IMG/VR virus record: IMGVR_UViG_3300030098_005235
Coordinates: 1-39,459 of that record
Reading direction: 5' to 3' (one strand)
From: a virus
DNA: 39,459 nt
Below are positions 20,133 through 28,233 of this stretch, piece by piece (position 1 is the stretch's first letter; the number at the start of each line of letters is the position of its first letter). Below the pieces are notes generated by a model. It worked only from the letters and a program-made list of their open reading frames with translations. It did no database searches and was not told the origin of the DNA. Both the position numbers and the translations under genes were made by a program.

Positions 20133-22537
20133 TGGCTGAAACAGACAACAAGCATGATCAGATTCCGCACTCCGTCGTTATGGAGCACCTTCGGGCTCAC
20201 GACAAGAGCATGCGCAAGAACCGCCACCGCTGGGCGCTGTACAAGTCTACATACCTGACTCGGTATTGGGATTTTGTTCAAAACAAGAACCGGGCATCGA
20301 GTCCAGCCAAGCGTCTTAGTGATGTTGAGGTTGAAGTCAACCGGATGTGGGGCGTGCTTTCCACGTACCTTTCAGCCTTGTACCCACGGGCGAGTCGTGC
20401 AGTCATGGGGCCAGACCCTGCCGGTATGGGTGACCCCTCAAAGGCGGCTTTGGCTGTAAACCGGTGGCTTGCTTCTCGTAAGATTCATCAAAGGGTCATG
20501 TCTGCTCTTCGTCAGGGCCTATTGTACCCTGGTTGTGGTGCGAAGATCGGGTACTCTCCTGGCTCTGGCAGCCCCCTTGACCGCGTGTGGATGCGCGTGA
20601 TTCCGTGGTGGGAGATTATTCTTGATAGCGATGTTTGCGATGCAGAGGATGAGCGGTTCCGTGGTCACGTCTACTACCGACCAAAGGCAGACGTTGAGCG
20701 TGAGTACGGTCTTGAAAACCTTGCGGGCACACGCCGTATAGACTTCCTGGCCGAACAAGGAACGGCTGATGGCAAGTCTGTTGTTCGAAAGAACGACAAG
20801 GCAAACACAGATGAGCAAGCCTTCGTTCGTGTGCTTGAGCTTTGCAACTTGAAGGACACGATTAAAGATGAAGACAATCCAGACATCGTCTATCAAGGCC
20901 GCCTTGAAATATATGTACTTGGCCAGGGCGCTGCATCGAAAAAGCCTGTGTACATGGGCCCGCTGCCGTTTGCTAACCCTGATGGCACAGCTACCTCGCA
21001 CATCGTCCCGCTGATTTTCAACTCTGAGCCAGAGTTTCCGCTTCGCGGAATCTCTCAGACATCTCGGCTGATGCCCCAGATTCGCGAGTTGAATGCCTAT
21101 CGGTCGTTCATGGCGATGGCTACCCGTAAGGACACTCGGCAGTATGTCACCCGCAAAGGCACCTTGAGCGGTGAGGAGATGACAAACCTGACTGAGGGTC
21201 ACGATGGATTGATTCTTCAGGTAGACCAGAACTTTGACCGCCCGCTAACGGACGCGATTCTTCCGATTCCAACGGCACCCATTTCGTCCAATGTCGCCAA
21301 GTATCTTGCGGAGGTCGAGCGCGATCTTGAGCGAGTGATTGGCACAAGCCCTCAGGCGCGTGGCCAGGTGACGAAGGCAACAGCCTTTGAAGTTCAGACT
21401 ATGCAGATGTACACCGAGTCTGAGTTCGGGATGCATGCGACGATCAAGGACGAGTGGCTTGCAGAGATGGTCAAGCTCCTGCTTCGGGCCTTGATTGCTG
21501 CGATGACGGACGATGGTGACTCCCGTGGGGCGTATGAAGACGAGGAGACCCGGGTTGCTGAAGTCGGCGCGATTCCAGACGAAGGCCAAGAAGAGGCCGA
21601 GCCCGAGGCCAAGGAAGAGCCTTGGACGGTTGAGCGAATCAAGGACATCGCGAAGAAGGCCGGCATCGACACCAATGACGATGACTTCAAGGCCCTGGTT
21701 GAGAAAATCACTGGCAAGTCTGACTTGGGTGACTTGTCTGATGAAGAGCTACAGATGCTTGGCGGCTCTCTTGGCGGCATGGAGCAGACTCCAGACCGAG
21801 ACCTTGATGAAGAGGAAGAGGCCCAGTCCAAGCAATTGCTGGTTGATAATATCTCCGCCTCACAGCAGCCGTATGTTGACGATGAGCTTACTCCAAATCT
21901 CGGCGCCACCGTTGAGAGCGATACAGCCATCACCATTCGCCAGCAGACACTCGCTCTTCATGAGCGTGGCGAGAACGTCATGGTCAGTGTTGCCGACCTC
22001 GATGCGTGCTTTGACATCTCTTTTGTTGAGGGAGGCAGAACGCCTCTTACAGATGCGGCAATGCAGCAAAACCTTGTGGCTCTTCTTCAGCCATACACTG
22101 CGCTCTGGCAGGCCGCTCAGGCCCCAGGCGCTGATGGGTTGTTTGCCAAGTCGTACATGAAGGTCATTGCTGAGCGGTTTGACCTGCCGAAGGACTTGCA
22201 CCCTGATGAGCTTTTGGCGCAAGCAGAGGAAGAAGCCAAGGAGCAGGAAGAAGAGGGGGGCCAGCAGCCCGCTCCAGCCGGGGCTCAGGCCGCTCCACCA
22301 GGCGCTCCACCAGGCGCCCCGCCGCCAGGCGCTGAAGGTCCTGAGGACGCACAACTGCAAGCGATTATCGGGGAGATCTCCCAGCTTCCGCCGGACCAGG
22401 CAATAGGTGAACTAAAGAAGCTGTTTGCTTCTGACCCCAAGATGGTTGAGATGCTTTCAGCAATGGAAACCATGCCACCCGCTCAGCAGCAACAGATGCT
22501 GTCGCAAATTCTTGGAGCAGCCGGTGCCCCTGTATAG
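20132..22537 (+). CDS. Portal protein, 801 aa
   Basis: Directly after the large terminase. N-terminal and central parts (YKSTYLTRYWDF, then NRMWGVLSTYLSALYP, WWEIILDSDV, ELNAYRSFMAMATRKDTRQ, IGTSPQARGQVTKATAFEVQ) have the pattern of large podovirus-type portals, which form the dodecameric DNA channel and tail-attachment vertex. Residues about 475-560 are an acidic insert containing a short helical module (WTVERIKDIAKKAGI). The C-terminus is Pro/Ala/Gly-rich then helical, a likely flexible internal end. The next gene overlaps the last 14 bases. Confidence 0.88.
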   Translation: MAETDNKHDQIPHSVVMEHLRAHDKSMRKNRHRWALYKSTYLTRYWDFVQNKNRASSPAKRLSDVEVEVNRMWGVLSTYLSALYPRASRAVMGPDPAGMGDPSKAALAVNRWLASRKIHQRVMSALRQGLLYPGCGAKIGYSPGSGSPLDRVWMRVIPWWEIILDSDVCDAEDERFRGHVYYRPKADVEREYGLENLAGTRRIDFLAEQGTADGKSVVRKNDKANTDEQAFVRVLELCNLKDTIKDEDNPDIVYQGRLEIYVLGQGAASKKPVYMGPLPFANPDGTATSHIVPLIFNSEPEFPLRGISQTSRLMPQIRELNAYRSFMAMATRKDTRQYVTRKGTLSGEEMTNLTEGHDGLILQVDQNFDRPLTDAILPIPTAPISSNVAKYLAEVERDLERVIGTSPQARGQVTKATAFEVQTMQMYTESEFGMHATIKDEWLAEMVKLLLRALIAAMTDDGDSRGAYEDEETRVAEVGAIPDEGQEEAEPEAKEEPWTVERIKDIAKKAGIDTNDDDFKALVEKITGKSDLGDLSDEELQMLGGSLGGMEQTPDRDLDEEEEAQSKQLLVDNISASQQPYVDDELTPNLGATVESDTAITIRQQTLALHERGENVMVSVADLDACFDISFVEGGRTPLTDAAMQQNLVALLQPYTALWQAAQAPGADGLFAKSYMKVIAERFDLPKDLHPDELLAQAEEEAKEQEEEGGQQPAPAGAQAAPPGAPPGAPPPGAEGPEDAQLQAIIGEISQLPPDQAIGELKKLFASDPKMVEMLSAMETMPPAQQQQMLSQILGAAGAPV

Positions 22538-23117
22538 TTACCTGTGTGATTCGTGTGGTGTTGAGCGAGATGAAATCTTTCGCTACGACAGCCGACCTGA
22601 CTCAATTTCCTGCAAAGAGTGTGATGGGACATCTCGTTACGTCATTCGGATGTCAATGGCCCAGGCCAACGATGCCGGGAATGAAAAGACCTACAACTCG
22701 GAAGGCAACGGCCTGGTGATGCACCAATTCAAGTGCAGATCGTGTGAGTTTATTTTCGATGAACTGATTGACCGAAAGGAAGGTGAGTCACACGATGATC
22801 CGCAAGAGTGCCCAAAGTGTAGCTCATGCGATTCTGTATGGATTCCTTCTGCAAGAATCGATAGGTGGAGCGAGCGTTTTCCTTACTATGATCGTGGTCT
22901 TGGTGTCATGCTTGAAAGCAAGGCGCACAGAAGAGAGATATGTAAGCAGCGCGGGCTAACGCCTGTAGATGGTGATTGGGATATTGATTCTGAGTACAGA
23001 AAGATGGATGATATAAACGAGAAGGAAGACCGCGAGTACGCTGAGTATTGCGATAAGTTTGATAACTCTCCCGAATTTCGAGAAGTTCGAAAGCTTCGGG
23101 ACCAAGGAAGACTTTAA
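22524..23117 (+). CDS. FmdB-type double zinc-ribbon protein, 197 aa
   Basis: Start is GTG at 22524 after GGAGCAGCCG, giving (V)PLYSYLCDSCG, the standard opening of FmdB-type zinc ribbons. First ribbon: C8, C11, C30, C33. Second: C71, C74, C96, C99. The remainder is charged and helical (DIDSEYRKMDDINEKEDREY). Small FmdB-like proteins occur often beside phage portal and head genes; their exact role is not known to me. It overlaps the portal's end, so expression is coupled to it. Confidence 0.8.
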   Translation: MPLYSYLCDSCGVERDEIFRYDSRPDSISCKECDGTSRYVIRMSMAQANDAGNEKTYNSEGNGLVMHQFKCRSCEFIFDELIDRKEGESHDDPQECPKCSSCDSVWIPSARIDRWSERFPYYDRGLGVMLESKAHRREICKQRGLTPVDGDWDIDSEYRKMDDINEKEDREYAEYCDKFDNSPEFREVRKLRDQGRL

Positions 23118-23126
23118 GGAGCCAAC

Positions 23127-23768
23127 ATGCCAGTCGATCCAGTGACCGGAGCCCGCCTACCCTACCCCGGAGAGCCCGGATACGATCCAGCCATGGCTGC
23201 TCCCCCTGCCGGAATGCCTCCAGAAGGAATGCCTCCAGAAGGAATGCCTCCAGAGGGAATGCCCCCAGAGGGAATGCCCCCAGAGGGAATGCCGCCCGGA
23301 GACATGGCGTCTGACCTTGCTCAGATTGCAGGCCAAGCGCCCATGCCGGAGAAGCCCTTTACCATTAAGGCTCTTGAAACGCTTTTGAAGCAGTTCAACG
23401 AGACCATCAACAAGTTGTCTGGTGGTGACCTGCCCCAGGTGGAACTGGACTTTAGTGGCACTGAGGGCAACAAGTGGGCAGACCCTCTTCCGCCGCAGCT
23501 TTTTGTCCCGCTGGTTGCAATCAACGAGGCGCTGCGTGTTGTCGAGGATGGGAAGTATTTCGACAAGTACGGCTTTGACCCGATGGAGATGACTTCTGAT
23601 GTAGAGGTCAGAAAGGCCACGGCTCAGCTAAAGCGCATGGCAAAAGACAAGAAGCTTTCTGATGCGCTTATGGCACCTGAGGAGGGCGCTGAAGAGATGG
23701 CTGAAGCACCGCCATCTCCCGGCAACTTTGATGAGCAAGATGAAATGCTTGCAGAAGGTCTTGCATAA
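23127..23768 (+). CDS. Head-region protein with GMPPE repeats, 213 aa
   Basis: Starts MPVDPVTGARLPYPGEPG after AAGGAGCCAAC. Residues 29-58 are six tandem five-residue units (GMPPE x5, GMPPG). A helical domain follows (FTIKALETLLKQFNETINKL), then FVPLVAINEALRVVEDGKYFDKYGFD and an acidic end. Position between portal and scaffold suggests a minor head or assembly protein; not recognised. The repeats could vary in number between relatives. Confidence 0.7.
   Translation: MPVDPVTGARLPYPGEPGYDPAMAAPPAGMPPEGMPPEGMPPEGMPPEGMPPEGMPPGDMASDLAQIAGQAPMPEKPFTIKALETLLKQFNETINKLSGGDLPQVELDFSGTEGNKWADPLPPQLFVPLVAINEALRVVEDGKYFDKYGFDPMEMTSDVEVRKATAQLKRMAKDKKLSDALMAPEEGAEEMAEAPPSPGNFDEQDEMLAEGLA
23211..23300. 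repeat. 15-bp tandem repeat, six copies
   Basis: GGAATGCC(T/C)CCAGA(A/G) repeats from 23211 to 23285, with a sixth divergent copy GGAATGCCGCCCGGA to 23300. It encodes the GMPPE units of the 213-aa head-region protein. Confidence 0.95.
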
Positions 23769-23830
23769 GTTGCATCATTCCTCTCTAAAGTGGTACATTC
23801 GTGAACGACTAACAATGGAGTCATAAGAGC

Positions 23831-24838
23831 ATGGATTCAACAACACAGATTGCTGACGAAGCGGCTGCTGCACCAGGGGACGGTGCAGTTCAGGCTGCTG
23901 ACTTGGCGGGGTTGGTCGATATTGAACCGACCGCAGCAGACGCGGAGCAGGTTGCGGCACAACCTGAAGCTGAAGTTCCGTCTATCGAGGTTGAGCCTCC
24001 GGCTGTCGAGCCGGAAGTTGAGGCATCGGCACCAGCGGAAATTAGTGAGGATGTTTTTAACCCCCTCACGTCTGTCCTTGGTGACATTGAGGAGCTTGAG
24101 ACCGACAAGTTCTACGACAACATCACGGAAGACGACATCAAGGAGCTTCCGACTGTTGCGCGTCGAATGCTTCACAACTTCCGTCTTGCTTACGAGATTG
24201 AGAAGTCGAAGCTTGGTCACTCTACCAATGCATCTGAAACCAAGCTGGCGGAGAGAGAGCTTGAGCTTCAGAAGATGGAGCGTGACTTTGCTCGCCGTCA
24301 AGCGGAGTTCAGTGCGCTGGCGAATGATCCAAAGGTTCAGGAAGTTCTGAACACGCCAGAGGGTGAGCTTCCAGACATTCTTAGTGAAGAGGGCATTCAG
24401 GCACGCATCCAGAAAGGCATTGCCGAGGGGATGCGAAATGTTCTCTCCCCAATGCAGCAGGCGTCTGCCCAACATGCCAAGCAAACAGCTTATCTTGAGT
24501 TTTTGGAGTCCCATCCAGAGCTTAAGCAGCCCAGCTTCAAAAATGAAGTGTCAGCCCTTGTACAGGGTCGACGCGGGACTGATGCACCGATTTCAACAGA
24601 GGATGCGTACCAGATTGTGAAGGCGCGTCGAGTTCTTGCTGAGCAAAATGCTCGCATTGAGTCTGAGCGCCGTGCTCGTGCTCAATCTGCTCGACGTGTT
24701 AGTAAGCAATCTATGAGCAGCGCTCCTGGTGTTGAGGACATTCCTGTAAACGTCAAGAAGCGTGGCGCTCATGCTATTGCCAATTGGCTACAGTCAAACC
24801 CGGAAGCCGCAAAGAGAATTGCGGGTGAAGTTCGCTAA
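23831..24838 (+). CDS. Scaffold-like capsid assembly protein, 335 aa
   Basis: The classic layout just before the major capsid gene. A strongly acidic, Ala/Pro-rich N-terminus (about 1-75) comes first. A helical middle with charged heptads follows (ERELELQKMERDFARRQAEF). The C-terminal helical part is basic (RRARAQSARRVSKQS, then WLQSNPEAAKRIAGEVR), as expected for a scaffold that binds coat protein. No catalytic motif is visible, so it is not obviously a protease. Start at 23831 (MDSTTQIADEA) with weak GGAG/AAGAG signals. A 62-base gap precedes it, with no clear promoter. Confidence 0.72.
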   Translation: MDSTTQIADEAAAAPGDGAVQAADLAGLVDIEPTAADAEQVAAQPEAEVPSIEVEPPAVEPEVEASAPAEISEDVFNPLTSVLGDIEELETDKFYDNITEDDIKELPTVARRMLHNFRLAYEIEKSKLGHSTNASETKLAERELELQKMERDFARRQAEFSALANDPKVQEVLNTPEGELPDILSEEGIQARIQKGIAEGMRNVLSPMQQASAQHAKQTAYLEFLESHPELKQPSFKNEVSALVQGRRGTDAPISTEDAYQIVKARRVLAEQNARIESERRARAQSARRVSKQSMSSAPGVEDIPVNVKKRGAHAIANWLQSNPEAAKRIAGEVR

Positions 24839-24855
24839 ACCCATAGGAGCATGAG

Positions 24856-25911
24856 ATGCCCACCACTAGTCTGACCATCGGCAACGAACTGCTGTCGACC
24901 ACGATGCACATTCTGATGAAGGAATGGCGCGATAACATTCATGAGTCGACCGCATTCTTGGATGCGAGCGAGCGCGTTCACGGCGCCGGTCAGCCTTCCC
25001 AGGCTGGTGGCACGCGGATTGTGATTCCGCTTGGATTTGAGGACCACTCGTCCACTACGCGACTGAGCACTGGTTACGAGCGCATCGACCTTAGTGTCGA
25101 GGACGTGTTCAAGCCTGCCGTGTACTCGTGGGCACACGTTGTTCGCCCCGTGGCGATTTCTTCTGAGGAAGAGATGGTCAACCAGGGTGACGCTGCGGTC
25201 CTCTCCATTCTGGAGAACCGGGTCACGATGACTGCAAACGCATTGAAGCGTGAGTTCGTCAAGCAAATCGTCCAGGGTGGCGTTGCCGGTTGGGAAGACT
25301 GGGGCACGCTCAACGGTGTTGATGCTGCGGCCACTGGCTCAGTTGCTGGATTCCTTGAGGAAGATGCTGTTGGTTCTCAGGGCAACACGGTTGGAGGCGT
25401 CAGCAAGTCTACCTTTAGCTCCAAGACTGGTTGGCAGAACCAGCGCTTTGATGGCGCCGGCTCGTTCAACTCGAACGGTCTTGCGGGTCTATATGACCTG
25501 AAGGTTGAGATTGCTTCCGTGTCTCCGAACGGTGACCCGAACGTGATTCTTGCCTCTCGGGCCGGCTTCAAGAACCTGAAGCGCGCTCTTCAGGCTCACG
25601 AGCGGTACGTTGACCAGAGCAAGATCGATGGCGGTCGTCTGGTTGAGTATTGGGATGGTGTGCAGATTAACGTCGAGCGCAACATGCCGAACGCTGGTGC
25701 CACCACCGGTGGTGACCCGATCAGCTTCTACATGCTGAACATGAACGACATCCACTGCTTGTGGGATCCGAAGGGCTACTTCGACCTGTCCGACTTCGAG
25801 ACGGTGTCTGGTGAGTACGACGTTCGCGCCGCGAAGATTCGCGTCCGTGGTCAGCTTATCGCTAAGCACCTTGGTTCGAGCGGTCTGGCGTTCGACCTGG
25901 AAACATTCTAA
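24856..25911 (+). CDS. Major capsid protein, 351 aa
   Basis: Start after AGGAGCATGAG (MPTTSLTIGNELLSTTM). The sequence has the pattern of HK97-fold coat proteins of this size: an N-terminal arm, a central beta-hinge region (GGTRIVIPLGFEDHSSTT), the long helix around ENRVTMTANALKREFVKQIV, and a conserved end (WDPKGYFDLSDFETVSG, ...RVRGQLIAKHLGSSGLAFDLETF). Position after the scaffold and a following hairpin agree. It forms the icosahedral shell. Confidence 0.87.
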   Translation: MPTTSLTIGNELLSTTMHILMKEWRDNIHESTAFLDASERVHGAGQPSQAGGTRIVIPLGFEDHSSTTRLSTGYERIDLSVEDVFKPAVYSWAHVVRPVAISSEEEMVNQGDAAVLSILENRVTMTANALKREFVKQIVQGGVAGWEDWGTLNGVDAAATGSVAGFLEEDAVGSQGNTVGGVSKSTFSSKTGWQNQRFDGAGSFNSNGLAGLYDLKVEIASVSPNGDPNVILASRAGFKNLKRALQAHERYVDQSKIDGGRLVEYWDGVQINVERNMPNAGATTGGDPISFYMLNMNDIHCLWDPKGYFDLSDFETVSGEYDVRAAKIRVRGQLIAKHLGSSGLAFDLETF

Positions 25912-25924
25912 GTCTTCTTAGATT

Positions 25925-25956
25925 GGGTGGGGGTCATGTCGGCCTCCACCCTATTT
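25925..25956 (+). terminator. Weak intrinsic terminator after the capsid gene
   Basis: GGGTGG pairs with CCACCC, with a second GG/CC pair inside, then TATTTCAT. Likely a partial terminator that lowers expression beyond the coat gene, or an mRNA 3'-end stabiliser. Confidence 0.5.
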
Positions 25957-25988
25957 CATAGCCATAGAATCAAAAGAGAGAGGATATC

Positions 25989-26432
25989 ATGGCAGTTCAC
26001 AAGATTGATGGCGTCGATGGCGTTAATCATTTTCCGAAGAAGCTTGTCACCCTGTACGCATCCGCTGCATGCACGGCTGGAAAGTTTGTAGCAATCACAA
26101 CTGATACCACCAATGGGCTTGGGGCCTCGGTCTCGGATGCTGCCGTTGGGCCCGGATCCACTGAGGCAAACGGCCTTACGTTCGGCATCGCAACCGAAAC
26201 GGTTGCTGCTGGCGCAAACGTCGTAGTTCAGACGGCAGGGAAGTATGAGAATGCCTCTGTGGCTTCCAGTACCGCTGCTGGCGATGCGCTCACTGGCCCA
26301 CTTAGTGGTGGAACAGCCGGGATGGCAGATCGTCTTGCGGAGACAACCTTCGGTGCAACCGTTGCTGTTGCTCTTGAGGCTGAGTCCAGCAACCTGGCAG
26401 ACGTTATGATTGTCGACCAGGGCTTCTTCTAG
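25989..26432 (+). CDS. Decoration or head-stabilising protein, 147 aa
   Basis: Follows the capsid gene with its own GAGAGGATATC site. Composition is Ala/Thr/Gly/Val-rich and beta-like: AGKFVAITTDTTNG, then TFGIATETVAAGANVVVQTAGKYENASV and AAGDALTG. From memory, this resembles the small DUF2190-type capsid decoration proteins of phages. Expression is bracketed by hairpins on both sides, as expected for a gene needed in high copy number. Not proven. Confidence 0.65.
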   Translation: MAVHKIDGVDGVNHFPKKLVTLYASAACTAGKFVAITTDTTNGLGASVSDAAVGPGSTEANGLTFGIATETVAAGANVVVQTAGKYENASVASSTAAGDALTGPLSGGTAGMADRLAETTFGATVAVALEAESSNLADVMIVDQGFF

Positions 26433-26463
26433 GCCATTTTCGCTACCGGGCCTCGCGCCCACT

Positions 26464-26506
26464 ACCGGCAGGCGGGGTACAATACCTTGTCTGCCGGTTT
26501 TCTTTT
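26464..26506 (+). terminator. Strong intrinsic terminator before the tail genes
   Basis: ACCGGCAG pairs with CTGCCGGT, with inner GGTA/TACC pairing, and is followed by TTTTCTTTT. It lies between the decoration gene and the tail-tube candidate. Confidence 0.85.
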
Positions 26507-26517
26507 AGGGGTGTGCC

Positions 26518-28233
26518 ATGAATCTGCTTGAACTGCGCCAAGAAATCAACGCTGCCTTGGACTACAACCCGGACCTTAAGCAGTACCGGGACATGACTGC
26601 GCGGATTCTAAATCGGCACTACCTACAGCTTTCGACGCAGTACCCGTGGTTGTTCTTCCACACAAAGTACCGCATGACCCTTCGTGCAGACATCGAAGGT
26701 GACTCAGACACGCAGATCCAGATTGGTGACGCGAGCGAGGCTGTAGCCAATACCAAGGTGTTTCCTGTTGGAAGCAACCAGTGGCTTCAGACCCCCGAGA
26801 TGATGGGCAACTATTTGGTTCTCAAAGAGTCCATTGACCAAGCGTCTGACAAGGCCGGTCATGGCGGCTATCACTCCGAGTATCTGATCACTGGGTTGTA
26901 CTACTCTGAGAGCTATTCTGCCTCTGGCTCTGGTGAGGGCGGCGGTAGTTACATCAATCGGTACAACGTGCCTGATTCGAGCCGGCCTGGTCAGGCTGGC
27001 CACTACATGGTTGTTGATCGTCCAATCATTGACCCATCAACCCATGAGGCATCTGGTATTCAGGGGACTGCGCCGACGATCACCAAGGTTCCCATTGACG
27101 AGTACACCATTCAGTTCCGCCGGTATTGGTTGCCTGGCGATTGCATGGAGGTGCTTGGTATTGTGGACCGTGGGCTTACCAGCCCGGTGCATACCGAAAG
27201 TGGAGACGCGGCCTCTACGTCTACCAAGACGGCTCCAGAAAACGGCAGGCTGACGTTCATTGATGCGCGTAAAGAGGAGATGGTCTACCTGGATCGAGAC
27301 AACGCTGGCGATCCCGTGATTGGGATTGAGGCGGAGCCTATGTTCATTCATCCGCCACCTGGGCCACCAAAGTTGCGCGAGGTTGGCGTTGATGAGGTGG
27401 CTGAAATCAACTCTGTGCAGCTTCAAAATGGAGATACATACGAATACTGCTACACATTCCTGTACTGCGGTATTGAGTCGCCCCCTTCGCCAGTGGCATC
27501 AATCAAGATTCAATCTGGCCGCGCGGTGGAAATCTCTCATCTTATCGATACTCGGGGCGTATACCCTGACTACGATGAAATGGATGGCTCTGGTAACGCT
27601 GACCCGTCGAAGCAGCCCTCTGGCATGTACAAGCGCATCTATCGTCGCAAGGTTGATGGTGGCGTTTCTCACATCCACCAAGGCTTCCAGCGTTGGCACC
27701 ACGTTGCAGACGTTGCGGAAGGGGCGGGCGTAGACCACACCGCTCGCTTGTATGATGTAGGGGAGAAGATCCAGGGCGACACAGGAACTCTGGTGGAGCC
27801 GACGTATCTTGGCTGGCCAGGCAGTGACCGCACACAAAAGAACCGCTGGACGTATCATGACGGCCAGATGCACAAGCTGTTGATTTTGGATGAGTCTGGC
27901 CCCCGTCAATCAATCCGGGTCTACCGCCGCCCGTTGAATGATACGGATGTCGAGGTGCGCTATTTGCGCCGACCGCGTCGATTGGTAGCAGATGCAGACA
28001 CGCCTGAGTGGCCGCCCCAGTTTCACCATCTTTTGGTGTACAAGACCCTTCAGGACATCTGCCTACAGCATGGCATGACCAGCCATTCTCAAATCTACGA
28101 GAAGCGCGCTGATGAGCTTTTGGACCGTATGCGTCAAAAGCACCTGTCACGACCTGATAGACTGTATGTACGCAGTGGCTTTGACCAGCCGATCTATGAG
28201 CGTGAGCGCTGGGGAGTGCCGACGAAGTCATGA
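26518..28233 (+). CDS. Head-tail connector / tail tubular protein A-like, 571 aa
   Basis: Start after AGGGGTGTGCC (MNLLELRQEINAALDYNPDL). N-terminal ARILNRHYLQLSTQYPWLFF and C-terminal HHLLVYKTLQDICLQHG...ELLDRMRQKHL helices resemble the ends of phage gatekeeper or tail tubular A proteins that seal the portal. The middle 350 residues are a large beta-rich insertion. The assignment rests on gene order (after coat, before a propeller-like hub) and these helices. The TGA overlaps the next ATG (ATGA). Confidence 0.6.
   Translation: MNLLELRQEINAALDYNPDLKQYRDMTARILNRHYLQLSTQYPWLFFHTKYRMTLRADIEGDSDTQIQIGDASEAVANTKVFPVGSNQWLQTPEMMGNYLVLKESIDQASDKAGHGGYHSEYLITGLYYSESYSASGSGEGGGSYINRYNVPDSSRPGQAGHYMVVDRPIIDPSTHEASGIQGTAPTITKVPIDEYTIQFRRYWLPGDCMEVLGIVDRGLTSPVHTESGDAASTSTKTAPENGRLTFIDARKEEMVYLDRDNAGDPVIGIEAEPMFIHPPPGPPKLREVGVDEVAEINSVQLQNGDTYEYCYTFLYCGIESPPSPVASIKIQSGRAVEISHLIDTRGVYPDYDEMDGSGNADPSKQPSGMYKRIYRRKVDGGVSHIHQGFQRWHHVADVAEGAGVDHTARLYDVGEKIQGDTGTLVEPTYLGWPGSDRTQKNRWTYHDGQMHKLLILDESGPRQSIRVYRRPLNDTDVEVRYLRRPRRLVADADTPEWPPQFHHLLVYKTLQDICLQHGMTSHSQIYEKRADELLDRMRQKHLSRPDRLYVRSGFDQPIYERERWGVPTKS

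Noticed and set aside
20519-21202. 227-codon - strand frame opposite the portal gene
   Set aside because: Shadow of the portal coding sequence; no start signal or neighbours on that strand.
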